Source: Taxillus chinensis
Lineage: Eukaryota; Streptophyta; Magnoliopsida; Santalales; Loranthaceae
Direction: 5' to 3'
NCBI GenBank assembly: GCA_023512835.1
Contig: CM042092.1
Span: 9,204,793-9,268,792, forward strand
DNA length: 64,000 nucleotides
Under the pieces are notes generated by a model. It was not told the origin of the DNA. It ran no database searches and saw only the letters and a program-made list of their open reading frames with translations. The translations under genes were made by a program, and so were the position numbers. Each line of letters begins with the position of its first letter. Within the stretch, counting starts at the first letter, position 1. This document shows, one piece after another, positions 25,701 to 38,562 of this stretch.

Positions 25701-28700
25701 GAATATGAAAGCAGAAACAGAAACAAATCATTAGCCACATAACTAAGGTTGTTCAGTTGCAAGAAATTGTTGGCAATCTTTAGCTAAGTTTGCACCAACT
25801 TTGGAATTCAATAAGCTGCTGTTGATTATTCATGAATGATGGAATGTGAATTGAGGTTCAATGATTCTGATGCTATTTGCATTTTCATACAGCTGGCTGA
25901 TATTCTTAAAAGATTTGGTTTTGTTGCAGCGAAGATACACTTTGGAGCAATGGATGACAAAGCTACTATCTGACATCGATGTATCAAGAAGTGTCGCAGT
26001 AGCATCCTTTCTTGAACTTGAAGCTGCAGCTAGGTCTGGTATGAGTCTTCCTACTGCATGTACTTATAGAACTCCCATTAGTCCTTTTTGTTTTCTTTTA
26101 TATTGAAAGCAAGTCGAGACAGAGATTTCATCAGTCCTTTGTTGTTTTCTTTATATTAATTTAAATGTAGAATTTAAAAAGATATTATTCTTGTCAGCTT
26201 TCCAAGATGTGGATTAGAAAATTCTTTAAAATTGCTATTGATTTGAATTTTAAATGTATTACTTGTACTATTCTTGGCAGCTTTCCAAGATGTGGATCCG
26301 AACTTTCCGGAAACAAACCCCCCATCTGGCAGTAGCACAAGCTCTTCACTCCAATTACATCCCAGTTCAAGCCTCTCAATAGTTACTGGTAACTCATCAA
26401 TCATGTCAGATTATGGCAGTGATACAGCTTATGAGATATCAGAGCTAGGAACACCAAGAATAGGGAGGGATGCCAATTCTGAAGTTGGTACGGAGGATCT
26501 AAATCTAATATTAGATGAAGATTTGCCCAGCCCAATAGAAAAGCTTGTGAAGTATGGTATCACCAATATTGATGAGGGATTATTAATGGGGCAAACTATT
26601 CTGGACCAGTTGGAAGGTTTTAATAGCCATAAGCTAAATGCCAGATGGGGTAACAATTTTGCAAGTAAGGATGCAATTACAAATAATGGACTTGCAGCCA
26701 AGGCCACATTTTTTTCTTCCACTGATGGAATTGAAAATTTACCTGAGCCAGACCATGGCAAAGTAAGTGCTCATGCACGAAAGTCCTCAACTGAGAGTGT
26801 TGGAAGTGATATAAGTTCTTTCAAAGGAAGCGATATGTCAAACTCAGGAATTTTAAATTCACTCACCAATGGGTCTTTTGATCATGTGGGAGGGGATGAG
26901 TTTTCAAGAGCTATAGAAACTGTTGGCAACAAAGAGTTGCAAGCAGGTGATACACTCGTTCTTCCTTTGGGTGACCAGCATAAGTTGAACAGGGTTCTCA
27001 CCACCATGCAGCAGAGACTAGTGACAGCAAAAACAGACATGGAAGATCTTATTGCGAGACTAAATCAAGAAATAGCTGTAAAAGATTATCTATTGACGAA
27101 GGTATGCCATTATATATATGTATATATATATATTCTTCTCCATATGGGGGAGAAATCTTCTTCATTCGCGTTTATTTACATGTGTTCTAAAAGTAGTGAT
27201 CGAAAAAATATATTCAATGGTGCTATTACCGAGGACTTGTTAGGTAACCTCAAAATCTACCTCGCAAAAAAAAAAAACCTCAAAATCTACTGTAGTTTTG
27301 GTCATGAAAAGATGAATCAAGCAAAAACAAAAAGGAGAGCACAAGGATTTAATGTGGATGGCACTTGCTTGAAAAAACCATGGGAGAACCCAAAAATCCA
27401 CTATGAATGGAAGATTACACACTCTATGGTGCCCTCACAATGTCATCTCAAACTCTCAATTTTGTTTAATCCTAGCTAGGGTCTTACGTCAGCATAAATA
27501 GTATCCCAAAAATTTGGATAACTGGCCTCTTAGATGCTGATTAATATAATATCAAGCCAATGTTCAACAGTTTTTTCAGGTGATACCTTATTGTAGAATA
27601 CTTTTTACAATAATGAGGAGACCATCCCTACTCTGCCTTTGCTTTCGACTACTATTTACATCTTCCATCTCAAAAACGTTCTGGAAATGGATTGCAACAA
27701 GATTTTGTTATTCCCTTGCATCTGTAGCTTGTTTATGTTAATAATTGACGAGTGGAATATGGATAGTGAACTTGTGATCCCATTTAGTTACATTTAAGAA
27801 TCTCATAAAAGCATACATTCATGTCATCACTATGTACATTATTTCATCTAAGTTGCACAATTTGCAGTGGACTATATATGTATGATGTTTACCAACTTGA
27901 ATGCCCTTTTCAGCTTGTAAAGTGAGATCAGCATTGAACTTCTTTCATTCAGAAATATATGTATGTTATCGTTTGAAGGTTCTGTATGATTTTTAACTTC
28001 TTTTTTTTTTTTATTTTTAATACCTTCCCATTTGGTGCTCAGCACAAAGGAGCAAAAAAATTTCCCATGTTTGATGGAGTGGAACCATTTTTACTGATAA
28101 ATAATTCTTTTCTGATAAAGAAGAAAGCCAATGTGTTGTTTCTTATAATCAAAATCACACTTTGGAGAAAAACCCTTTTGCCCACAAAGTTAATTGTGCG
28201 TTGGAAATAAAACATAACATTGTTCTTGCAAAAATTGCTGATGTGGAGTAACCATAAGTTCGTTTTATGTATGCAGTTCCTATTATGGAATTAGAGACTA
28301 TGTAATTTACTGTAATTAATTTCACTTTTCGCAGTGAAAAATGTTAATGTGCCTTACTTTCAGGCCTTGACATATTCTTTATTTCTACAAGTCTTGCTAT
28401 ATCACTGTTAAAAATGAAGGGAGTTTCCCTAGAGCTGAGACTAGATTTCAAAAAAACAAAAGCCTCTGATTTCGAGATTTCTATATGATAAATAAATTTA
28501 CTATTCATATTAATGATAATTGCTCTGGTATGGAGAAGCATACAAGCATAGAGCTTGCCTTTTGGTCGTTTACAGGATTTATTATATACATGTGACTGGG
28601 ACATGAGTTGAACCTGTGTGACCATGTCACTTTAGATATGGATCCAGGGGTCAGGGGTCTTTCTAATGTGCCAACCTGCTCCTCACTGTTATTGGATTTC

Positions 28701-31700
28701 TATAGTCTGTACATATAATCCTTTTGTCCTAAAAAAATAGAATACAGCTATAATAATTTTCGAAAACTATTACCATCTATATTTCTGAGAAGTAAACTAA
28801 TTTCGTCTTCACAATGCTCTCTTTAATATCTCCCAGAAACATCTACTCTTGTGTCTTTTCCCAAACTACAATAAATGTTTCTGAAAGTCAATTTTTAACC
28901 AATTAATATTTCCTTAAAAACTAAACTACCACAATAATTTCGTAAATTCTCTCAAATGTATTGTAAACTGCATTACACCTTTTGTTTCAAGAACCTCCTG
29001 GCAGCTCTAGTGAGATTGGGTTTTTTGGAACCGGGTAATTCCTCTACCTTATCATAGAGATTGAACCTTAGATCTTGCCCAGTACAAGAACATAGTGCTC
29101 CTGAAAAGGAAAAAAAATACTGTGGTGTTGAATCACTATGTCTGATGTGATCCAGGTTCCGAACCATTAGAAGATGACACCTCAATGGGTTCACCATATT
29201 TTATGTACCCACATTTTCATTTTTCACGAAAATTTAAATGACAATGAGACCTTAATTTATTTGAACTATTTTCTCTTAATTTGCCTGGATCACATCTGTG
29301 AATATTTTATTCATTGAAAAAAGATCAACAATGGATATTTTGTTTTTTTGAAAACATTTAAATATGCCAACTTCCATTTTTTTATTGTAACAGTCCTCAC
29401 CATTAGTTGAATACTCTGTTTAGAAATTTAATATCTTTTTTATAGAAAAAAACAATTTGCTTTCTCTTTTTATTGTATATGTAATTAGTCATTTCAGTGA
29501 CAAAATAGTTTAATACTTTTCAACCTGGTTCTGCCACTGAATTCCATACTGTGTTGACTAATTGCATCTATGCTCAGGTGAAGGATTTGGAAGTGGAACT
29601 TGAAACCTCTAAACAGAAAAGTAAAGAAAATATGCAGCAAGCAATTTTAAATGAAAGGGACAGAGTTACACAAATGCAGTGGGACATGGAAGAACTTCGG
29701 AGGAGGTCATTAGAAATGGAGTTAAAGTTGAAGTCAGCAGCGGTTGCTTATTTTATTCTTTGCCTTCTACTTTCAATGATGCATCTTAAATATTTGGTTC
29801 TGTTTTAATAATTATCTCAGAATGAATTATGAGATATTTCCAGGTTCATGAAGAAGTGCATTCAGAGCAAATGGAGGTATTCACTGCTCAAGAGAAAGAT
29901 ATACTGATGCAGGAGTTGGAAGCCACTAAAGGACAGCTGAAAAAACGTGAGGAGCTAGAAGTTAAGTCAAAATCAGATATCAAAGTTCTTGTTAAAGAGG
30001 TTAAATCTCTCAGAAATTCTCAAGCAGATTTGAAGCAACAACTTAGTCAATCTCTGAAAGAAAAAACAGAAGCAGAGGTAGATTGTTACAACTCAAGGAT
30101 TCTGTAATTTAGATAATTGATATCATCTTGTTGAAATGCGTTCTCTTCACTAGGCTTCCGTAGGAATGAAACCTATGTGCTTCAATCCAATGACTCATTG
30201 GCAGTGAAATTATATACCACCTGTGATGCTAACACGGCAAAAAATTTTCTTTTATCCAGATGTTGTGTTGCATATAAACTGGCTTCATCTTCATAAGAAT
30301 GCTGAGAGAGCGAGAATATACTTCCTAAATTTACTAAGTTTAAAATATCCATTTACTGAAATTCAGTTTGGAATTTCCAGAAATGCTTTCAAGAGGAAAA
30401 ACAAAGGAGTGAGCATGCAAAATCTGCTTTGGCAAGGCTGCTGTGTGATTGCACGATCCTTCGGAATCAGCTTCAAGAATGCAATATTGATATTCTTCAA
30501 GATGATGAGAATGATATCACCTCACGTTATCCATCCCAGTCAGATGCGTTGGAACTCTTGAAAACATCTGACAGCCAAGTTGACCTCCTTCTAGCAGAGG
30601 TACTTTTCATATTCTGCCCTGCAAATTATTCATTTGTTTCCGATTTTGGCTTCTATTGTCATTCTGCACCCATAACTTGGATTAATGTAAAATTTGCTGC
30701 AACTCCAAATATTCTAAAGCACCATGGTTTTGTAATGCAATACCGGACCTTATAGTTTACATGTCCTTGTTTGGGTTTTCCTTTTCTGGGTACCCTCAAA
30801 TGGAAAAGTGACACTCGAGAGAGTTTTTTTGATTTGCAGTGCATTCTCTAGAAACCATTTTCATAAACTAAACCAAATCGAACCATACTAATCGGTCTTA
30901 ATCTTAATAGTGTGAGGTCAATTATATAATTTTTTTTTGGATAAGTATGGTCGATTATATAAACCAAAACACAGTTTATATTTGATCCAAAATAAGGATT
31001 TTATCTTTTGAACATTTTTATCGATCACCATTTTTTTTTCGAATCTAGTAATTTTATTTTCTTTGTTATTACTTGTATCCAATTTTTTTTGGTTTTTTCT
31101 TAAATTTTTAATCTTTTTCAATGTAAATCTTTTTCATCCTTCTGTTAAGTACATCTAGTGGCCTATGTCTTAAGTGGTCAAACCAGTGTAAATGATTTTC
31201 TCTCATTTTATTTTTAAGCGGGGCTACTCCAACGATATTACAATTATTTTCATTCTTAATCTTATTCATCCTATTATTATTACATATTTATTTTAACATT
31301 TACATTTCAATTACATTAATTTTTTATTTTTTGTAGTTTTTTGTTAGCTAAACACTCAAATCTATATAACAAAGAAGGTCTAATAATCATCACTTAATTT
31401 TTTTTCTTTTGTAACACAAAACTCTTGATGCACTTCTTCACAAGCAAATTAACTTTGATCTTATAGTTAATATTACTATCTAAATTGATTACTTAAAACA
31501 TTCTGTGATTCGTATCTATTAGCCATCAAGTATAATTATATTTTCCTCATCATTCTATCTTTTTATGAATTTATACTTCATATATTTAGTCTTTAATTTG
31601 CTTGATCGAAATTTTTGAGCTTTCAAAGTTTTTTTTTTAGTTAATCTTATTCTCTAGTCTCGTCGGTAAAATAATATCATTAACGAATAACATATACAAT

Positions 31701-34700
31701 AGGATATTCTCATTAATATGTTTGATTACCTCGTCCATTACTATTACAAAAGGAAAATGACTCAATACTGATCATTAATACACCCTATTATAATCAGAAA
31801 ATTCATATGATAATCCACTATCAATTCTAACTTTGTTACACCTCCCTTATATATATCTTTTATTATATATACACATATAAAGGAAATTATTTTCTTTTTA
31901 AAAGTCTACTAGAGCATTTCTAGGTATTCTATGAAAATCATGTGTAAATCTTTTTTGACCACTTGAAATCTCTCAATAAGTTTTGTTAAAATATGAATCG
32001 CTTCCATAGTAGATCTTAAAGACATGAAACTAAATTATTTTTCATAATCTTAATATGTTCTCTCAAACAATGTCCAATAATCCGTTTCCATAGTTTCATT
32101 ATAGTTTCATTGTATGACTTATTGATTTATTCATTTATAATTTGAGTAATCTTATATATTACATATATTTTTATACGAAGGTACTAATGTACTCTTTCTT
32201 CATTTATCAGATATCTTATTACTTTGTCAAATTTTATTAAATAATTTTATCAACCATCCAAACTTACTAATGTATTTTCAAATCTTGATGGGAATCTCAT
32301 ATGGGCCTATCATTTTTCTTATCTTCATACGGAGCAAGGTTTTTTTAACTTCACCCAGTCTTATCCTTTGTATAAAATTATAATGTAATTCTTCTAATAG
32401 TATATTCACATCATCAACATCTTAAACTCAATGTCTATTGAATAGCTTGTTAAAATATTCCTTCAACCTTTCTTTAATAGTAGTATCCTTTATTAAGACT
32501 TTATGATTGTGGTCCCTACTACACTTTATAGTATCAAAATCTCTAGCTTTTTTTCTCCTTCAATTTATTCTACAAATATCTTTTTCTCTTTCTTTGGAAT
32601 CTAATCGTTGATACATATCTTGATACACTTTATCTCTAGCTTCCTTGATAACTTTCTTGGGTCTCTTTCTTCAATAGTTTATACCTCTCAAAATTCACTT
32701 ATATCTATCACTTATCTTTTACGTCCTCGTTCCATCATGACGTATCCTTACCCAACAAGATCTTTAGATTCACCAAATTCCTCTTTAGCCACATGTTTAA
32801 TATAATTTGTAATCTTATTTCACATCACACTAAAATAAATATCTAACATTAAAAGTCTATGTTACATAGTACCATTACAGTTTATACAACTTTTTCTCCC
32901 TACACTCCTGGTCATAAATAAATTTATTTAACTAGCATTTCCTTCACTCTAATATGTAATCAAATGAGAGTCTAATTTGTTAAATCAAGTATTCGCTAGA
33001 AAGTCATAATATATGACAAAGACTAAGATTAAGTTTTTTGTATCATTTTTACCCTTAAATCCAAATCTTATATGTAGATTTTCAAATCCAATACACTATT
33101 CTCTATATGTCCATTAAAATTTATTCTAATGAAATTTTTTTCCTCAACGGGTATGTTTCATATAACTATTTTTATATTCTATGAAAATTGTGATTACTCA
33201 CATCATCTAAATTAATCTTAGGTGTGTAAGCACCGATAATATTATACCTACTTTAGAATGTACAATTTATTCCTTCTATATGCTGTTTTCATGATCTATG
33301 TAGTGCATGGTTGTTATCCGAATCCACCTCTTCTCGTGTGCTTTAGATCAAAGCTACCCCTAACCTTGCACTTATTAACTTTATAATATTTTCTATCATA
33401 GTTTTATTACAAATCCATAGGAACATGTCTATTTCAGGTAAAATTTATCCTAGCCTAATACTTTTGACATACAACAAGGCGTTACAACTGATCTTAAAAT
33501 TAACAATGTTATATTTACTTGAAAACTGGATTTTTGGAACTATTTCAAAGCAAAGAAATTATGTTTTCTAAGCATGAATATTTAGATATTATGGGATACA
33601 CTGATTTTGACTTTATTGGATTTAAATTGGACAAAATGAAAGTTTTTTGTCCATTGCAAAAGCTGAATATTATGCAATGCCACTACATAACTTACTTGGT
33701 TATGTATTCTTTTGTAATTAGTTATGGTTCTCAGAAGTCGATGATGTTCGTGATAACAAAGTTACCATTGGGAAAGCTAATAATTTAGTATATCATGATC
33801 AAACTAGTCATATTAAACTTAATGGGAATTACATTAAAGATAATTTAAATTCTGGTATAATAGAAGCTCCTTAGATTAAAAAACAGATCAACTAGCTGAT
33901 ATGATGACTGATGTAATTAATGGTGTTACTTTTTATACGTTTTTATTCAAGTTAGACATATGATATATTTATACTAACTTGAGATGATTTGTAATTTATT
34001 ATAATATTATTTAGATTACCTAAATTAGCTTCTTTTCTAATTAGGTCTTTTCTAACTTTGTATATGTTGTAATTTGTTCAATTGTGAATGAAAAGAATTA
34101 TTATTGTTTCTAATATTTTCTACTATTTATATAGGAATTTGCATGCATATGTGCATTCATGGATGTAGTTTTTGTACAATTGTTTTGGGGTGCATTATTT
34201 AATAGTTTCAGAAGTTGGGTATTTATATCTTTTGGGGATATTTTGGCACTCATTCCCTGTTGGTCTCGGATAGAAAATGCAGATAAGTGAGATAATCCAT
34301 TATCACGGTAGGTATATTTATGGGTTTGTTTTATGTGGGCTCAGCTCCATTAGATTAAGTGACCAGTGCTCTTGTTTGTTGTCACTCCCACTCCCTCTTT
34401 CCTTGGCCTCCCAAATCTGGAAGACTGCCTGGATCCCATGCGTTTTAAGTGCCCATTTTAAAGGGTTATCACACTATGCCCACTTCCACTACAACACCCA
34501 TTGTGAATAAGCTTATTGCATATGTTCAATGTAGAATGCAAACGAACCTTGGACTTAAAATCAGACAAACATATATTACCACTGCTGTCTAAGTTTGTGA
34601 TTTTATGATTTGTTATGTTTTGTGGGCATACGTTGTTCTCATTAATTTTTTTTATAATTAATTACATATATTTTCTCAGGGTAAGCAAAAGGATCACATC

Positions 34701-35001
34701 TGTTAATTTGGATTCTCTAATCTACAATGTACATGTTTTTGACTGACTTTATAATTAAATCAGTGGATTTGAAATTTTGAATATATATATATATATATAT
34801 GGCCTAGTGAACCCTGCCTGCACAGCATGTTGCTTGGTGCGATGACAGGTTCATGCAAGTAGATGAGGTCTACTTGATTTTTAAAAAAATGATGGATGGA
34901 CCTCATTTGCATGTATTATTGTATTAAGGGAACTTGTGCTGGGTTTCCTTTTTTCATATACACAACAACTGAGACTATATTCCAAAATTAATTCCTTTTC
35001 C

Positions 35002-35050
<49 letters not shown>

Positions 35051-35384
35051 TATATTAAAATTAAATCCTTTTGTCTTGTCCAATCCCCATTCTCGCCGTA
35101 CCTGATCTCTTATTCAACATGTTGGTCAGGCAAAACTCTTGGCTGGAGAAGAAAATTCAGGGCATCTATTAGTTCAAGGCAACGAAAACTCTGCTCCCAG
35201 TTGTAAAATTTATGAAATCAATGGTTGTGCAACAATAACAGATGACTGCAGGGAGATGCGAGAGATTCTCAGGCTTATCTTACTTGACAATGCTGGATTA
35301 AGAAAGCGGGTCAATTCAGTTACCCGGGGCGCACTCAAATTGCAGGCCATGTCCACGAACAGCAACGCTGAATCCCCAACATAA
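22781..35384 (+). CDS. EREL1: PX-domain endosomal Rab effector, EREX/EREL family, ten exons
   Basis: Exons: 22781-22870, 23740-23850, 24813-24911, 25024-25110, 25930-26038, 26281-27101, 29578-29742, 29844-30077, 30381-30599, 35130-35384. All introns are GT-AG and the phases close to 729 aa plus TAA. The N-terminus ([22 protein letters not shown]) is the conserved EREX/EREL signature. The PX domain is about residues 45-160, with the phosphoinositide-contacting RRF (about 89-91) and PPK (114-116). A low-complexity acidic/serine middle region (about 165-380) follows, then a long coiled coil in the last exons ([23 protein letters not shown]..., [15 protein letters not shown]). EREX proteins bind RAB5 and PI3P on endosomes and act in vacuolar sorting. 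Plain EREX is the alternative; EREL1 is favoured by gene order. The exon 7 donor (GCG|GTTGCT) is weak. Confidence 0.93.
24350..24382. repeat. Perfect 12-bp inverted repeat (hairpin) in an EREL1 intron
   Basis: CACAAATCTTGC at 24350-24361 is exactly complementary to GCAAGATTTGTG at 24371-24382, with a 9-base loop. It lies in the second intron. It is too short for a plant microRNA precursor; it may be a remnant of a small inverted-repeat element or chance. Confidence 0.75.
26157..26299 (+). repeat. Duplicated splice-acceptor segment in EREL1 (intron 5/exon 6)
   Basis: The real acceptor 'TATTCTTGGCAG|CTTTCCAAGATG' (exon starts 26281) is preceded 83 bp upstream by a near copy, 'TATTCTTGTCAG|CTTTCCAAGATG' (AG at 26196-26197). 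The upstream exon copy runs GTGGATTAG, so in the reading frame set by exon 5 it hits TAG at 26215-26217. The flanking intron sequence ('aatttaaatgta...') is also duplicated. Use of the upstream site would give a truncated PX-only protein. Confidence 0.8.
31140..33480 (-). mobile_element. Degenerate non-LTR retrotransposon (plant RTE-type LINE) antisense in EREL1 intron 9
   Basis: Read on the minus strand, translated fragments follow the order of a plant RTE-type LINE polyprotein. Endonuclease-like pieces lie at about 33480-33000 (a block resembling 'YAP...', then 'PLRKKIF'). Next come pieces before the reverse transcriptase ([60 protein letters not shown]) at about 32600-32300. The RT core remnants are at about 32150-31900 (LHMIFI near 31950). 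The element's tail is near 31200-31140 (a '[12 protein letters not shown]'-like block). Many stops and frameshifts show it is long dead. Endpoints are approximate; no poly(A) tail or target duplication was defined. Confidence 0.7.
33520..34130 (+). mobile_element. Ty1/copia RNase H remnant plus probable 3' LTR in EREL1 intron 9
   Basis: Plus-strand fragments in shifting frames match the copia RNase H end: [10 protein letters not shown] at about 33594, [10 protein letters not shown] at about 33660-33690, [25 protein letters not shown] at about 33788-33862, and a QLADMMT-like block near 33890. AT-rich sequence at about 33950-34130 with 'ctaattaggtctttt' and 'aatgaaaagaatta' looks like a copia LTR end. 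The element is truncated on its left where it meets the LINE remains. It is in sense orientation to EREL1. Confidence 0.65.
35007..35046. repeat. (AT)n microsatellite near the EREL1 last acceptor
   Basis: A pure AT dinucleotide run of about 40 bp, roughly 80 bp upstream of the final exon acceptor (AG at 35128-35129). Length variation here could affect branch-point spacing, but the acceptor itself looks normal. Confidence 0.9.
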
Positions 35385-36389
35385 ATTGTAACTAGGTAAA
35401 AAAAAAAGTAACGTACAGAAAACAAACTCTGCGCCTTTAGTTCTGTGACTTCATATATACATACATACACAAGGCTGCTGGTTGGGAATACTTTTATTTT
35501 CTCCTGTTGATAGTGAAATTATTTTTCCTGATAAATTAGTCTTTCTCTTGGAGCAGTGGATCTATAAAATAAACCACTCTTTCTTTTGGAGCAGTTCATC
35601 TAAAAGTTAAAATGATGCAGATGTGATGAGCTATTGCTTGTAAATTTATCTGGGCATGTTTTATATAGCCTTAAGATTACGAGATAACTTAATGAAGAAA
35701 TAATGAATTGAAATTTTCTGCTTGTTTGGGCGCTGTGTTGAGAGACCAGGTGTTCTATATTAAAAATGATGCAGATTTCCATTTCATTCCACATTTCCAG
35801 GGTCGAGAATATGAAATTTGTTAACCAATTGCGCATGTACCATCAAGTGAGACTAATAATGTATCGGTATAAAACCAATCCTAGCTAACAGGCACCTCAA
35901 ACCACTTCAAACCGAAAGCAGGCCAACAAACAGAGCTTGACATTAAACATTTAAAAGCAAGCATGAGTATAATTATAATATGTGAACGCCTGGTTAGCTA
36001 CAATCATGCTTAGGACTGCAAGGGATGCATTCATCCAGAAATTAATCGTTTACAGAAACAGCAAGACAAAGGGGTTCCAAAATATCAATCTGGGTAGGAA
36101 AATAAGGTGCACTCCTCAGAGTATCTTATTTTTTTTCAGCATCTAATCAGCTCTTGCACAAGAAACACACACCACACCTGCATATCCGTATCTACATAAC
36201 CAAAGCCTGAAATAAGCACAAAGATAGCCAAAAGAAAAACAAGTAGCAGTGATGATAATTATTATTATAAAATAATTGAGCTCCACTAAACAAAAAGATG
36301 TAAAGCTTATACTCTCCGGTCTCAATTACATAAATGCCTAGGAAAAAAAAGAATTATAGCAGCTGCAGATTCTACCAGTGAATATACCT
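35385..36389. other. Convergent 3' ends of EREL1 and the APT gene
   Basis: About 1 kb between facing stop codons. It holds the two 3' untranslated regions and no supported gene. A phrase near 35570-35600 ('ctctttcttttggagcagtt') echoes one at 35540-35560 ('tctttctcttggagcagtgg'). Confidence 0.6.
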
Positions 36390-38482
36390 TCACCAACAAT
36401 TATCTTCAACTAGGCGTGGCTCAACTAGGATATAAAGTGGTTTCCCATTTAGCCTGCGTTGTCCCTGAAATGGGTGCACTCATCAATTAGCGAGTATAGT
36501 CTCTTGTTCCCTGTAACCTCAAATCACACCATACATGTATGAAGAAAACTACATGCAAAACAACGTTGTTTTTTTGTCGCACTAGATCTTGATTCTAAAA
36601 TATATCCTACACCAGAAAATATTGGCAGTTACAATATGAGAAAAAGGGAAAATACAGAACGTGTGAAAATTCAACTGATTCCATGTCAAATCAAAAACAC
36701 CCGACATTGAAGTTTTGTTTAAGCCTTACCTTGACCTCAGGCAACCCAATAACACATGCACACTCTACCACCTCAGCCCCCATGCGCTCTGAGAAAAATA
36801 AACAGTTTCCAGTCCCAGATACAGGCTATCTTAGCTAAATGAAGGAAGACAATGAAGAGGAAACAAGCAAGAAAAAACAATGATGGACTTATAAGTGGTC
36901 TTGAACCTACCTAAAAGTCTTATTGCTGCAGAGAGTGTTCCACCAGTTGCAACTAAATCATCAATTATCAGTGCACGTTCCCCACACTGAACCGCTCCAA
37001 TATGCATCTCAAGACAATCAGTTCCATACTCTAGAACATAAGCTTCTGAGATTACCTCACCTATATATTCAGCATTACGTAAATACCCAAAACTGAATAG
37101 AAAAGGCCTATCAGGGCTGAATGAGAGTGAGATAGATGGGTAACCAAATAGATTCAACTTCTTAATCTGTGGATAAACACTCCACACGAATTTAGATTCC
37201 AATAGTACTTCCAGACTTACTGGATAGGGTCTCCATTTTTACGGAACGTGTTGGGCATACCTGGCAGCTTCTTAGGTTTACGGAGAGGTACGAACTTTGC
37301 ACCAATTCCTAAAGCAATCGATGGACCAAACATGAATCCCCTAGCCTCAACCCCTGCAAATGAACTCAATAACATGAGCAGTATGGAAACAAAGGATAAG
37401 GCTTACCCTTTCCCACTTTTGGGCAGGGAATCTTTCTCATATACCCACCCCTCCCCATCATTTAAATTATACAAAAGTTTCCATGAAATACTGATCTAAA
37501 GAGAACTTTCACCTCATGACATTTTCCAAATTTTGTTGTAATTCTCCCACACAGACCACAAAACAGATCCACCCAAGAATTAGCCAATAAAAAAGATAGA
37601 CGCCAAGGCAACTGACAAATTGGAAGTAAACTGTTCGTTTTATGTGAACAAAGCTATGAATAATGAAAATCTTTGAAATTCCAAAAGAATAAGTCTACGT
37701 GAGTTGTGCGCACCAATTGCACTTGTGGCACCGGTGCTACATGTGGAGTGCCACATGGAGGAACAACTCCACCCATAGCGCGTGGGAACACATGCGCAAC
37801 TGGGGCTGCAAAGAATAATATACAGTTCCCATTTGACTTTAGTTTCCTTATCACACAATGACAGATGAGCAAATCAAAATGAAATTTACATGAATCACAA
37901 AATAAAAATAAAATACCAGAGAAATTGAAACAGTTCAATAATTTGGCTACCGAGAAAGTAGATGAAAATAATAATAAAAAATGGAAATCTAAATCCTAAC
38001 GTTATCAAAGCTAAATCCAATCATGAAACCCAAATCCGAACACTGAAAACCCACTTTCTGAACTTCGCTATTGATTTCTCGGCAAATTACAGGAAGAAAA
38101 AAAAAATCAATCCAAGAGAGTAACATAATGCAGGGTTAGTGATTTTTTGATTTACCAGCGACGACAGAAATGCCCATGTCTCTGTACCGATCAACAAAAA
38201 TATCCACAGTGTCCTTGAACACCTTGTGGTTCAGCAACAAGGTTGTTATATCCTGAAACATTATTCCTAAACAATACAAGATAACCAAAAAAAAAAAAAA
38301 AACTTCATCACACGAACCTCATATATTCTCCTAAATTCAAAAAAAAAAACAGAATGATGAATTGAAGAAACAGAGGAAGGAAGGAAGGAAAACCTTGTGT
38401 TGGGAAGTGAGGTACTACCCTAATGGCCTCGAAAATGCCTCTTAGCCTTGGGTCTCCCCTCAGACCATTCTCTGCTGCAAAC

Positions 38483-38484
<2 letters not shown>
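36390..38484 (-). CDS. APT: Adenine phosphoribosyltransferase, six exons
   Basis: Minus-strand exons: 38484-38394, 38266-38156, 37353-37261, 37060-36911, 36788-36730, 36464-36390. All junctions are GT-AG and the phases close to 192 aa plus TGA. The enzyme converts adenine and PRPP to AMP, and in plants it also salvages cytokinin bases, mainly in the cytosol. Supporting sequence: [28 protein letters not shown] near the N-terminus, [35 protein letters not shown] in the middle, and the PRPP-binding loop [13 protein letters not shown] at residues 128-140. It ends [18 protein letters not shown]. One small oddity is VQCGER where this family usually has VQPGER. Which APT isoform this is cannot be told. 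The start is the only ATG before the conserved region and follows a long GA leader repeat. Confidence 0.95.
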
Positions 38485-38485
<1 letters not shown>

Positions 38486-38552
<67 letters not shown>

Positions 38553-38562
38553 CTCTCTCTCT
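38486..38562 (-). repeat. (GA)n tract immediately upstream of the APT start codon
   Basis: On the plus strand a (CT)n run fills about 38486-38550, then CCCTCTCTCTCT. On the APT strand this is a GA repeat of about 75 bp ending one base before ATG 38484, so it probably forms most of the 5' leader or the core promoter. GA repeats are binding sites of plant BBR/BPC GAGA-binding proteins. A regulatory role is inference. The run length may vary between individuals. Confidence 0.9.

Noticed and set aside
26274..27479. 401-aa single-exon protein
   Set aside because: Its N-terminal codons precede the acceptor at 26280 and its last ~125 codons read into the intron after 27101. The real exon is 26281-27101.
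28973..29197. Possible SINE or repeat tail with a B-box-like 'ggttcaatctc' on the minus strand (EREL1 intron 6)
   Set aside because: No matching A box, tail or target duplication could be defined; too weak to call.
36831..37202. 123-aa stand-alone phosphoribosyltransferase frame
   Set aside because: Only 37060-36911 is exon. The flanking residues are intron translation; the six-exon APT model closes in frame without them.
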